Origin: Neopestalotiopsis rosae
Taxonomy: Eukaryota; Ascomycota; Sordariomycetes; Amphisphaeriales; Sporocadaceae
Direction: 5' to 3'
Length of the DNA: 64,000 bases
Assembly (NCBI GenBank): GCA_023078685.1
Contig: JALGAS010000004.1
Span: forward strand, 3,534,001-3,598,000
Below the pieces are notes generated by a model. The model was given only the letters and a program-made list of their open reading frames with translations. It had not been told where the DNA came from and searched no databases. Of the stretch, positions 43,101-54,768 are shown piece after piece. The stretch's first letter is position 1; each line of letters opens with the position of its first letter. The position numbers were made by a program, and so were the translations under genes.

Positions 43101-46100
43101 TACGTGCGAACCAGGAACAACCTCATCCACCCCTGGCGGGATTCTGGTTCCTCGGCCCAGGACAAGCGAAAGGTGATTGATTGATCATCATTGACTTTCA
43201 ACATGCCGGGATTTTCTCGCGGCGGCGGAATAATGCTTGGAGGTGGAAATTCAACGTTCCTGGCAGCCGGTGGGATGGTGTGTGGTGTGGGTGGTGGAGG
43301 GCGGACCAAAAAGAGGAGCGGCGGAGTGACCGGCAACGGGTAACTTTGGTCGATGAACGATTGGGCAATTCACAGCGCAAAGCCGGTTGTCCGCTACAAG
43401 CTGGTGCTGAAGCCTGGCACTGATGGTCTGGTTCAAGCTAAGATAGGTACGAAATACATATGTCGGAATAGACACATTGCCCCTAGTGACAACAGCCAGG
43501 AAGCTGCTGCGGCAACCGGAATGAAATTATGGGTTGGGTTAATATTCAATCTCGTTGTACACTACGCATGTCTGCCTGTGCTTGTCGACTGCCGCGGCAG
43601 TCGTGTCGGGTCGAGCAGGATTGAAGCCATGTGTACTTCGTATGAGTGAGCGACTGACCCGATCTCAAATGAGGGCACTCTTTTAGCTCGGCAGCTGATA
43701 GACAATCAACTGAACTGTGCGCACTGCGCAGGTCCCTGAAGACGCAACGGGGACTTGTCCACCTTAGCAATGTCCACTGTTCGGTGTACGTAGACGGTTT
43801 AAAGTACAGATTACGAAGGTTGGTCGCGATGCCCAAAAATCCACAATGTGCCACCACATCCCGATGGCTTGGTAACGGTAAACGCATCTGATTCTAGACC
43901 ATCTGTCGCTTGTGTTGCGGAGCTTCCCAATAGGTATGATCGATCTTTTGCGAGAACTGAACTCGCAGTGCACCATGCAGAATAACATCACAATCTGTAA
44001 TCGTACTCTTGCAATTTGCTCAGACCCAACAATCAACGTGCCTCACCCGGGCTGCTGGAGTAGTTTCCGAAGGATCGCCTTACATGCCTACATGTACAGA
44101 GTGGTAGCCAGGGGCAAGACGGCACCAAGAGCATGCCAAGTCGTACCAGGTACCATTATGGGCACCGCTTTCGGCAATGCACTGCGCTGCAGAACCGGCT
44201 TCTTCCAGCGGCCATTTCCCATCGCAGCTTAGCTGTCGGGATCCTGCGACGTCGGCTGCGCGGCCTGGGGGTACGCGTGCAATTCTGGACGGAACAACTA
44301 TCATCGCACCAACATACATAGCACTTGCATCCATCAAAATACAAGCGAGGCTCAATGCTACAGTATGCTACCTTGGCTACCTAGGCATGCTTGTCTGCAA
44401 TCCAGGATGCGGGCGCGAGAAGCCGAGATGGATGGATGGCGGATTGCAATGATATAATAAACCGTCGCATATAGAACCCGTCCACTGCTGCCGCACATGT
44501 CATCACCGGGAGCATCCCTTCAATCTTTCCTCTGCGCCGTTATTTCGCTGAGAAGAAGAAGCCGCTAATATAGCAAGCTTGCTCTTCACTAGCTCGAACC
44601 CAACTCTCTCATTACCACTTTTTTTCTGGTCCCTCCGCTATAACTTTTACAACGGAGCCCAAAATAAAAGCACGTTCCTCCGTCGATGCATTCGTCCCGA
44701 AGAAGGACCAGGAACCACCAAAAATCAAGGCTTGAGGCCAGAAAATCCCCAGCTGTTCGGTGATATTACTCCCCAGTATTACCTGATCGAGTCCGACTGC
44801 CGACAGCAGAACACCACCCCATTCCGCAAAACCCACCACTGTCGGATGCTAGCGACTCGTATTAGCAAACTCTAATAGCAGCACGGCTACGATACAGTAC
44901 TGTGTGTACAGCTGCTTTACGACGACAACGACGACGACAGCAACAAGACCCGATCATAGTCTGTGCAACGCCTGCGTAAATACTGTCCAAGTTGCACTCA
45001 TCTTACAACTGTCGCACAACCATCTCTGCCTCCGCACAGTCGCTTGCAGGGGCTTGTAGATTTTTCCAGGATCGGTTCGGGGCAGAAAGTCTAATATCAC
45101 ATGTCTTTGCATCAGCTCGCAACCTTGAAGCAGCTTGCATCGAATCTAAACAATCTGGAACTTGTGTCTATTCTGCACCTAGCAAAGCGAACACACACAA
45201 GACCAACGGTGGGGTGGTCGGCACTTGATATTCCTTCTTGTTCCTCCTACTACCTAGACACCAACAGGCAAATAATTCGGCATTTTTACTGCAGGCTGGT
45301 TTTGCTGCTGGCTGACACACGAAAAAGAAGGGACGAAAGCTCCCGAGGTCTTGTCTCGTTTTGACTACCATAGCTGCTAGGGCGGAGGAGACAAACCACG
45401 TCCCACTTGGCACTTCGGTCTCTGGTTTGGTACCTGGCTTGCGGTCGTCTCGGGGCGTTTTTTTTTCTTTTTAACCCCTCGTGCCTGCTACTATATTATT
45501 ACGTACTACCACTAAGATCGCCCCGGACCCATCGTGATGAATCTCGCGCACGACCAGTGGGTCTTCTAGAAGGAGTCTTTTTGGGATCTTGGACCTTGGC
45601 CACAAACCCCAGGCTTGTCAATCAATAGCTTGCGTGTGTTGTTGCCCAACCAAACTCGGCGCGCAATCAAGCTGGAATAGCTTAGGTCTTCTTGGTCGGG
45701 CTGGGCTTGACCTAAGGAAACTAGGGCCTGGCGGGGCAGTTCCGGAACGTGGCCGGGGCTATTATTCACACCTGCCACTCCACCTGAAAAGCCCTTCGCG
45801 GCCAGGAACTTCCTGGTCGCCGCGGAGCAATAGGAAGAAAGGTTTTGACAAGCCGTGGGCAGACCGTTGCTTTTTGATTCTTATTAGGGTGGGATAGGAA
45901 GAGTGAGAGAAAAAAAAGTCAAAGAAGGAAAAGACGGCGACGACAAGCGACGGACGAAAAAAGAGAGAGAGGGAACCGTCACCTGGGAGAGAAGAAGAAA
46001 ACATTCACCCCAAGAAAGTAACGCATCATCCTCACATCACCTCATATTGTTGTTCGCTGGCTGTTGCCATCTCACCCATCAGACACGCATCGCCAAAAAG

Positions 46101-47777
46101 AAGCGCAACAGACGACGTCCGACACAAAAAAAAAAAAAAAAGAACAGAAAACGAAATTCGACAACCACTTCGCTACGACTAACCTTTTGGCTGGCCTCAA
46201 TCTGTTTTATTTTTCTTTCTGTCACTTTTGACCTCGTTCACCGGTCCTCGTAAGACAACCACCACGCCAGCTCTCCGAGGGCTCCTTTCCGACAAGTACA
46301 GACAGTATTGCATACCACACGCGGAGGAGGGGGACATCCTTTTCGTCCTTGCTTACCTACCTACATTTCTACCAACCCAACCCCAAAATCCTCGAGGTTC
46401 CGACCAACCGCAGCAACGGATTTCCATCCCGTGGTCCAGCCTATACGTGCGACCATCATCGTGGCTTGATTCTACTTGCGGCACAACGAGGCTCCCCGAC
46501 GACACGCGGGCTCTTCTTTGTTGCGCGACGTTGTACCTACATCCAATCTCGTCTGTTCTTGTTCGCAAGGCATTGTGCCGATACTCGCAGCCCGATAGCT
46601 GCAGCACACAACCCACCTAATATCCGTGGGACGTCCCAGATAAGGCTCGGGCGCAGAAGTAGGAAGGCTGAAGGCTGAAGCGGCCTCAGGGGGGATCAGA
46701 TCGCGTCATTGCTCGTCGCTGACAGACGTCATGGCATCGATAGTGAGTACCAATGTTTCATTAATATTCTCCTATTACCGTCTTGCCTCAAAGTCGCTAC
46801 ATGCCTGTCAATCAGTGTCATGCTGCTGCTACCCTTCGCCAAACGCCCCCAATCAATCCCAATCCCAGAAGCTCCCAGTCGCAATCGCAATCTCATCCCA
46901 CGCTCGCCTCACCGCTCCCCAGGTGAGCTGGTCTCGTCCGGTTGGTCCTCAAAGGGTTCTGGTCGCTTCGTTTGGGTGTTGCACCCCACGTCCGCGCCGA
47001 AGCAGCCAGCGCGCAGCCAGCGCATGCATCCATCTATTGCCTGTCATCTCTCACCTCCAAAAACATCATGCCACTCGGCGGCAGAGAACAAGCTTCTGAC
47101 GCCTGGCGCGCATTCTGCCCACTCACTTATTATTAATTATTCCTTCCTCACGCGGTTCGGAGCGACGCGCGCACAGCCCGTCAGTGCTCCAATTTTTGCC
47201 GTATCACATCCATAGCATAGCGCGACCTGTCTCGCTCGGCTTCTACATCCTTCGTGTATCTTCTCGGGCAGCTTACGGAATAGGCACGCGCTCGTCCGCT
47301 GCCTATCTCTCTGTATTGTCTGTCTGACTGTCATTTTGTACCTCGCCGTCTGTGGCATTGTTGCACCGTCTACCCAAAGTACCCTTCCAATGATCGCCCG
47401 CGATGCCACCCTGCGCTCACCTTATTCCAACCCCCTTGCGCCAGTGACGTTCCCTTGGGCCTCTATGTCTTAAATTACCATCCATCATCTTATCCCCTTC
47501 CTGATTCGGTACCTCGGGGCGTTGTTTGCCCATATGATTCCTGCCTAAGCAGCGTCTTGACTATTGTTTTGTCGCGTTGATTGCTCTTGTCAGAAATCTC
47601 ATTTGCAAGTGAAACTATGGCTTGCCCCTAAAACCGGTCCATTTCCCTAACGACGTCGATATCGATGCGCCCCCTTTCGCGCATGCTTGCTACATTGTTT
47701 AATCGTTCCCATTTCTATTCGCATCTTCAACATGATCCTGCCTTGATCACCTTTTGGTCTTTCCACCTACGCCCATC
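40111..47777. other. 7.7-kb region without recognisable genes
   Basis: The longest gap in the window. From 40.1 to 44.5 kb there are many short overlapping frames on both strands with no domain or splice continuity. From about 44.5 kb onward the plus strand is pyrimidine-rich with CTAC/ACC motifs and a 16-nt A run (46126-46141), suggesting one or more promoters and a long 5' leader for the folliculin-like gene, possibly with leader introns and upstream ORFs. A lineage-specific gene or noncoding RNA cannot be excluded. Confidence 0.45.
46126..46141. repeat. homopolymer A tract (16 nt)
   Basis: A run of A in the upstream region of the folliculin-like gene. Confidence 0.85.
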
Positions 47778-49385
47778 ATGGTCGTAACTCAGAAACCGGC
47801 TCCGGCGCCTTCAATACTGACTTCGCATATTCAGCTGTGCCTGGCGCATTATTGCGATCTCCATGGACCGACACCACTCATGGTCACCGAAGGCCTACCA
47901 GTGCCATGTTCTAGATGTTATGATGAGACTACAGAGTCGGAACGGCCGCAAACGAGTGCCGCCACTGGTGTGCATCCGACTGTAGCAGACGCCATGCGCA
48001 GAATGTCGTTGAACAGCAACCCACGATCATCGAGTACGCCCGCAACGATTCCAGAAGTACAGCCAACGCCAGTTCAGCACTCTGTGTCCAAATCTAGCAT
48101 AGACAAGTCGGCACCGTCCTCCACTATCGAGACACCGCCGCAAAGCCCACGAGATGCCCCAGAGGGCTTCAAAGATCAAGGTAGAAGCGGCACTCGCAAA
48201 GACTTCCGCAAGACATACGACGACTATGTGACGAAACGGTCAAATCCATGCCAAAATTGCGCGCTTACACTGCCCAAACGACAAGATGGAAATACCGGCA
48301 AAGACAAGACCCCCAACAGCGGGACCGACAAACCGGACATGCAAGGGCCGACATTGCGAACAAGAGCGCCGTATGCGCGTGTGTACGGGGGAGGCAGTAG
48401 AGATGCGAGTCCTCCTAGTTCGACGCCGCAGTCTTCATGCACCTCCGAGGATGAGGAGGTTTCGCCCAAACAAACGCGTGCTACCATCAGCAGAAGACCA
48501 ACTACGTCAACTTCAAGATCCAGTATTTCGTCCAAGTCAGGAGTCAATACACATACGCACTTTCTCGATTACACCAGTACCCATGAGCCTCAGATCGCAA
48601 ACACCTACTCGATTGTGCGGAATTCTTGCCTGCGCACACTCTCCTTTGAGACACTCCCGCGCCGAGCGGAGCATAGTTCAGCGAACAGTTCCACCATGAG
48701 TAGTCCCGTGTCCAGTGTTGCGCCTCAGCTACCTACAAACTACAATATGCCGCCTCTCTCGGTAAACCCAGCATATATCACCGCAACGCCTACACCTCAG
48801 TCGGCGGCATCAGGAGGACCAATCTTCTTTGGAGACTCCATCAACGGATACACCACGGCATACATCTTTCGCATACCCGACATGCACGCGCGCGGAAGGA
48901 AACGTGTCTACGCTTTCCTCGCCTTGACTACACATCGCGAAAGGTTAGCCATGAAAGTCTTTGGCTTCATTGCAGCGGCATTCAGAGACTTGGCACAATG
49001 GGTTCAAGATCTGGCCGAAGCTGAGGCGGAGCGCGAGCGCGAGAAGCTCGAAGAGCAGGGTGGCCCAAATAGCAGCCGAAGCTCCTACACTGGCGGCTTT
49101 GAGCGAGGCCCTCGTGACAGTGGCATTGGTCTCGGCCTCGGCGGCGGAAGTATCTCAGAGCGCGACCGGGACCGGGACCGAGACAGCGGAAGCAGCTTCC
49201 TGACCGGCGGCAACCGCACTGGCTTTACCAACAGAATGGGCATGGGTGGATACATGGGTCCCGGCGGCTTTGCACCCAAAGCGCGCGGCCTGGCTGAGCT
49301 GGTCGGATTGCCCGACTTCTTCATTGAGCTGCACACAAGATTTGTGCGCCTTTTGCTAGAACTCGGCGTTGTCTTGGGCTCATAA
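47778..49385 (+). CDS. LST7: folliculin / Lst7-like protein
   Basis: An intronless gene for 535 residues. The N-terminus HIQLCLAHYCDLHGPTPLMVTEGLPVPCSRC and a CQNC pair match the folliculin amino-terminal pattern. The central SCLRTLSFETLP followed by GGPIFFGDSINGYTTAYIFRIPDMHARGRKRVYAFLAL matches the folliculin longin-type core. The intervening 200 residues are Ser/Thr/Pro-rich and disordered. In yeast Lst7 partners with Lst4 at the vacuole as a GTPase-activating complex for the Rag GTPase Gtr2, linking amino-acid status to TORC1. The protein ends shortly after the conserved segment, as in yeast Lst7, and lacks the mammalian C-terminal DENN part. The ATG chosen is MVVTQKPAPAPS. Confidence 0.85.
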   Translation: MVVTQKPAPAPSILTSHIQLCLAHYCDLHGPTPLMVTEGLPVPCSRCYDETTESERPQTSAATGVHPTVADAMRRMSLNSNPRSSSTPATIPEVQPTPVQHSVSKSSIDKSAPSSTIETPPQSPRDAPEGFKDQGRSGTRKDFRKTYDDYVTKRSNPCQNCALTLPKRQDGNTGKDKTPNSGTDKPDMQGPTLRTRAPYARVYGGGSRDASPPSSTPQSSCTSEDEEVSPKQTRATISRRPTTSTSRSSISSKSGVNTHTHFLDYTSTHEPQIANTYSIVRNSCLRTLSFETLPRRAEHSSANSSTMSSPVSSVAPQLPTNYNMPPLSVNPAYITATPTPQSAASGGPIFFGDSINGYTTAYIFRIPDMHARGRKRVYAFLALTTHRERLAMKVFGFIAAAFRDLAQWVQDLAEAEAEREREKLEEQGGPNSSRSSYTGGFERGPRDSGIGLGLGGGSISERDRDRDRDSGSSFLTGGNRTGFTNRMGMGGYMGPGGFAPKARGLAELVGLPDFFIELHTRFVRLLLELGVVLGS

Positions 49386-50698
49386 GCAAGCCAATGAAGG
49401 ACAATTTTCAACACTATATAGAAGCGATACCCCAACATGGTGCGGTTACGAGTAACCCCCCGACATCACTGATCCGCATCCAAACGGATGTCGATCAATC
49501 TAGATACAATACGATACCCGCCAAGTCTGCACTTGAGCATGTGCCAGACTGGCATTGTACAACAACACTCGACAAGCTTCATCCAAATTCAGGACAAGGA
49601 GCACGAGAGCTCTGATAATGGCTCGAACAAACCAATCATAGAATGTGCGGCGAAGAAGGACCGCCTGCAGGCGATGTGATCTGCACAGCAGATGACGACT
49701 CGTCACGAACCTTTTGGGATCGTGTCGAACTAACTACATTGCGCCGATTAGACTTGCTGCGACAGATAGAAGGATGGGTACGAAACTGCTGGCCGGTAAT
49801 GATAATGAGCAACTGTAACATTACTAGCTGCTCGGAGGGACGGTTTTCGACAAAAGATCTCTCCCGACGAGAAGGGACACAAAAGAATGGTTTCAGGAGA
49901 ATAGATAAAAGAACTGGGAACCCGTGTCCATTGGGGACCAAATGTATGTATACTTTGACTTGCAGGACATGATCAAGGGAGAGAAAGACGGAGTTCATCA
50001 TGTATTGTACCAAAGGGGAAAAGAACGAACAATGTAAAATCATTCCATGCAACACCTCTGCCCTGGTATCTGTGTAATCGCTGCTCATAATAACACGCTC
50101 TGTGGTATCTTGTGACTTTTCGCAGAATCTATACATCATCTGGCTGTCAAAGCATCGTGCAAATACAGAATTCTATGGAAACGGCTTTTTGCCACGGACA
50201 TGTAATTATGGGGCTTGACTTTCACTCGTGGTAAGCATTTCGCACCCGAGTCGTATTGTGTGATCTGTACTGCACAATGTGATCTGTATTATGAGCGAGT
50301 CACTGAAAAGTATGGGGTCACAACGTTTTATGCACCGCCCAATGCTCACCAATGTGATGCAGCATTTCGGTCGGCTCGAGACATCTCACGCAAGGGGGAT
50401 GACAAATTCATCGTACGGGGTTGATAGGTATGAAGTCTCTTTTGCAGAACATCATCTTAGGCTGATGACGGGATACACACATGACGCCTTCTTCATTGCT
50501 AGCTTTAAAATAGTGTACAGCTGCAGTAAGGCCAAATACATATCTTGATTGAACCTTTTGCAATGATCCACAGAACACTGTGACGGTGATATATTTCCTC
50601 CTTTCATGCAAGAATTGGGCGACGGTGAAAACGATATGATTTCCCGAGCCATCCTTCGACGTATCTTCGCCCCGGCCTTTTGTGCCGACAAAAATCCT
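49386..50698. other. convergent intergenic region
   Basis: 1.3 kb between the 3' ends of the folliculin-like and Rpt3 genes; no gene seen. Confidence 0.55.
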
Positions 50699-52031
50699 TT
50701 ATTTGTAGAAATCAAACTTGTTGTCATCACTTGTACCCTTGACTTGGGCAGAGTAGGCATCCTCTAGATCGACCTGAATGATGTTGTAGCGGTTCTTTCT
50801 CACAGCACGAAGACCGGCTTCCTGCATAATTGCAGCAATGACGGCACCGCTTAGGGGATCGTTTCTGGTGATCAAGCTGTCCAAATCAACCTCTGGTGCC
50901 AAGCTCATCTTGCTCGCAATTGTTGAAAAGATGAGACGTCTCTCTCTGCGATCCCTCAAGCTGGGGAATTCAATCTTTCGGTCGAGACGTCCGGGACGCA
51001 GCAAGGCAGGGTCGAGTGTGTCGGCTCGGTTGGTGGCCATGATGACCTTGACGTTGGAGGTTTGATCGAAACCATCCATCTGGTTTAGCAGCTCGAGCAA
51101 AATACGCTGCACTTCTCGGTCGGCACCCGTCTGTGCGTCGAATCGCTTCGTGGCAATGGCGTCGATTTCGTCAATGAAGATGATGGCAGGAGAGTTCTCG
51201 CGAGCCATCCTGAATACATCACGCACCATACGTGGACCCTCACCCAGGTACTTCTGAACGAACTCTGAGCCAACCACACGGATGAAGTTGGCCGTTGTCG
51301 AGTTGGCAACAGCCTTGACAAGCATGGTCTTTCCGGTTCCGGGGGGTCCGTAGAGCAGAACACCACGGGGAGGGTCGATACCAATCTGTTTGTACAGGTC
51401 AAAGTGCGTAAGGGGGAGCTCGACGGCTTCCCTAATCTCCTGCTTCTGCATATCCAGGCCACCAACATCCGCGTAGGTAATGTCTGGCTTCTCATCGGCG
51501 CCCAACATGGCGATGGACGAGTCGGCCTCCGGAGGCAGGATGTCGACGAGGGCATTGGAGTGGCGGTGGAGTGCAACCGAGGAGGAAGGCTTCAACTTCT
51601 CGCGATCGAGGGTAGAGAGAATGCGAACAACATAGTTGGATCCGGTGCTGGACTGTACGATACCAGTGCTATGACATGATGTCAGAACATGATGATGGGG
51701 AGGTAAGTGGGTTATTGTTGAGGCAGGAAGCTTACTTTTGGTCAATAGCCTCCATAAACTGGCCAATGACTAGCGGAACACTCTGGATGCGCTTGATCTC
51801 CTCCTGTGCCCGAACGAGCTCGCGCTTCAAGCTTCGCTGCTCATCCTTGATGTACTCCTCCTGCAGCTGAATGTACTCAAGATGCCGTTGGAGCTTCTTC
51901 AATGTGGCGTACTCGTCTCCTTCTTGTGATGATAAACCCTCGATGTTCTCGACGTTGGGGATGGTGGAAGGGATGGGCTTATTGTGAGGCGCCACCGTGT
52001 TGGCTGGGTTCTCGACTGCGACGTCGCCCAT
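50699..52031 (-). CDS. RPT3: 26S proteasome regulatory ATPase Rpt3
   Basis: Exons 52031-51736 and 51668-50699 (67-bp intron) encode 421 residues. An N-terminal coiled coil ([22 protein letters not shown] onward) leads into the OB domain. The AAA+ module follows: Walker A GPPGTGKT at 206-213, Walker B IIFIDEID, sensor-1 ATNRAD and arginine fingers in [10 protein letters not shown]. The C-terminus is KFDFYK, an HbYX-type tail that docks in the 20S alpha ring as in other Rpt3 proteins. It unfolds and translocates ubiquitinated substrates as part of the 19S base. It is highly conserved and essential in yeast, and a useful anchor for placing the species. Confidence 0.97.
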
Positions 52032-54178
52032 GATGACTTCTGGACTGCCGGATGAATAGAAACGAGGACTGGTGATACAGAACAGGGACGGTGTTTCAAT
52101 AAGTTTTCGTCGGCAAGAGCGTCAAGATGATCGAAAAGTGAAATGTCAGTGTCGGGATGGTTGTTTGGATGCGATTAATGGATTACGATAGAGATGAAGT
52201 CAGCTAGGTAACTTCCAGAGCTCCAGAGTACGTACGCCAGCCTTTCAGCCTTGAGCTTGGACCTGGAGTGGAGCCTGGGAACTGCTAGCCAACTCAGCTG
52301 GCAGCAGCTGGGCTGGCGAATGAGTGCAGCAGACATCATTCATCTGCATACAATCGATTGTGGGTCTCTGTATGGCATTGTCGAAGGTCGACATGAATTG
52401 ATGCTATTGGGACAATCGTGGTGGCCAAATTAATGACTTGTTTGAATCAAATTCCACTAAAAACCGGCAAGTTATTGTGAACAGCATTCTCGCTTTATCG
52501 TTGAGTTGTATTGTTGCTATGCAGTCGCACTAAAGGTGCAAGGCAACCTGGAACGTGGGAGTAGCTCAACTTGCTTGGAGGGGTTGATCATACGGTGGAA
52601 GGTAAAGTTATTTAACCTACATACTTTGCATACTTGGTCAATGTCGTTAGTTTCGTCACTGTGAGCACCGATATGTCCTCCTCGTTGTATTGACTGTGAT
52701 GACAGTATATGAATGCAAGCAAGTATCATCATGTCTGTAGTGTCTAGCATAGGATATTCCTGTATCTGATACTCGCGGCGGTAAGCTGTAACGGGTCAGT
52801 GGGTCGCTCGATACAGTCCTTCAATTGGTCCTTCCTTAAAGTCGCCCTTTGAATTTAGTGGCTTTTGTAGTGCAGATATTACATGTTTCTGCAACAGCCA
52901 GAAGTTCTGCATGTGTTGAAGATGAGGCAGTTGATGGGTACCTTACTTCGCAACCGAAAAAAGGAGTGTAAGCAATCAAGATTCGTTACAACCAATGAAC
53001 ACTGTGATGCAAGTTCTGTACTCCGACATGGCCCAGCCACAAGTGATGCGACTGTTATGCTAAGCATTTGTACGTCTGTATGTTGATCTGTGAGGTACGT
53101 AGTCATAATCCTGGTGGCCTGAGTGCTTGCAGATCGCTTGTGGAGGCCCTGGTAGCTGATCGCACGTACTATGCAGTGGAAACATGGAACTATTGGAACT
53201 TATTCCGTCGTCTTTTTGACAAAGAATGCAACGAACAGAGAATGTTTGCTGCTGAATACAGATATAGGCATGATGAGAAGCAAACTTTCTGGTTAAGAAA
53301 GCAATGCAGGTTGGTCGACATTGAGGTCTTCTTGCATATCCTCCGACATATTGACAACAGCATCTATTCCAAGAGCTTGACGGTATTGGATTTCCTCCAC
53401 CATGTTCAAAGCAACGAGGTCATACGTGGTGCCCGCCCCAGCTCTAGGTACATGACTAGCCTGAGCCAGGAACCAATGGACTGATCGAAAGCCAACCAGC
53501 AGCACCCCAACCCCGCGGCCAATTGCTTGCCTCACCCAACCTGAGGCACCCTCTATCCTCTTGGACCCTGAATCGCTGCCGAGTTGGGCGTCTGGGGGCT
53601 TGCATTCATCCATGTATGATGAGTTTGGTGTGGGTTGAGCAGTCAAGTTGCCTACCAGTCGACAGTTAGGCAGGCTCCAGTCCAGCCAGAGCTACCTAAT
53701 TAAATGCTACCTACCTACCTACCTACCAAGCCTACCATACCTTTATGTCTATCCCACCTGCAGTCACAGTCCACTGCACCTGGGATCCCCGTCCCGACTC
53801 TTCCCCGACCGACCCCCAGGTGACTCTTTGACGCAGCTTCCCAACTTCCAGACCTCCGATCTTCTCCTTCTCTTCCTTCAACTCAACCCATTTTATCCGC
53901 CTCGGCTTCTTTCGTCTGTCTCGCGAAATTAAATGTTCACAGTCTGTGCCAAATTGTTCAGTGCGTGGAGTTGGCGGTTGTTCTTCTATAGCTCAACACT
54001 TCTGTCCTAGCCTTTGTCTACTTCATCAATCTGACCCAGCTGCTCGTCGTCATCTCTTATCACTGATTACCGTACCGTACAATACCACTCAGCCCGACCG
54101 CCCGAGCGACCCAACGATTTCGTGATCCTGCTTCCTTCTGTACCACCGCACAGCCTCAACTTGACGAACACCGCAAAC
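52032..54178. other. divergent intergenic region
   Basis: 2.1 kb between Rpt3 and the small conserved gene. A CTAC tetranucleotide run is present around 53705-53728. The frames at 53068-53484 (plus) and 53293-53646 (minus) overlap and lack features. Confidence 0.5.
53705..53728. repeat. (CTAC)n microsatellite
   Basis: About five tandem CTAC units in a pyrimidine-rich stretch some 450 bp upstream of the next ATG. Confidence 0.8.
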
Positions 54179-54768
54179 ATGTCCTCTACAATCAAGATTC
54201 CAACCACACGCAAAATGACGCAGAGTGCTGGCTCAGTTTCGTCGTCGTCGTCGTCTTCGTATTCCATGTCGCCTCAGAAGACCCCAGAACTAGCCAAGGC
54301 TACACCGTCACAATCACCCATGGTGCCTGGTGCACTTTCCTACATACACCAGAGACGTCCGAGCCTACTCAGTATGTCTATTCACTCGATAATTTGTCAT
54401 GACTCTATTCTAAACATGAACTGACTCTCAAACCTATCAGGCACCTCATTCAGCAAGGAGGAGTGCACCGTCATCAACGTAGGCGATCCTGATGGGCCGC
54501 CCCGCCTGGTAAGCCAGCCCCCACTACTCGCTCCACACAACTGCCCCCGGATCGAGCGCCCTGTGACAGGGTCGTCTCAAAGTCATTAGTGTACTGACGA
54601 TAACTGCAGATTTCCTACTTGTCCTCCAGCCAGGGCTTCGTTTGGAACCCCGAAATCTTCGTACCGTCTTACCTCGACATTGACACGGGATCCCTTGAGA
54701 TCAAGCTCGACCCAGTGCATGAGATCCTTTTGTCCGACGAAGAAATAAGGCAGATGCTCCCACAATAA
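54179..54768 (+). CDS. small conserved-looking protein of unknown function
   Basis: Three exons (54179-54371, 54441-54508, 54610-54768; introns 69 and 101 bp) join in frame to give 139 residues. The N-terminal third is Ser-rich with a poly-Ser run encoded by TCG repeats and SP motifs. Then come YIHQRRPSLLSTSFSKEEC, INVGDPDGPPRL, ISYLSSSQGFVWNPEIFVPSY and a tail ending SDEEIRQMLPQ. The RRPSLLS and GFVWNPEIFVPSY parts look like conserved motifs of a filamentous-fungal family I cannot name. RRPSLL resembles a basophilic kinase or 14-3-3 site. There is no signal peptide or membrane segment. Confidence 0.7.

Noticed and set aside
46228..47215. Plus-strand open frames in the pyrimidine-rich leader
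   Set aside because: Low-complexity Ser/Pro/Leu translations typical of CT-rich leaders, with no conserved segment.
53293..53646. Minus-strand frame of about 115 codons and an overlapping plus-strand frame
   Set aside because: The two frames overlap on opposite strands and lack domains; the longest minus start is TTG, and no splice continuation was found.
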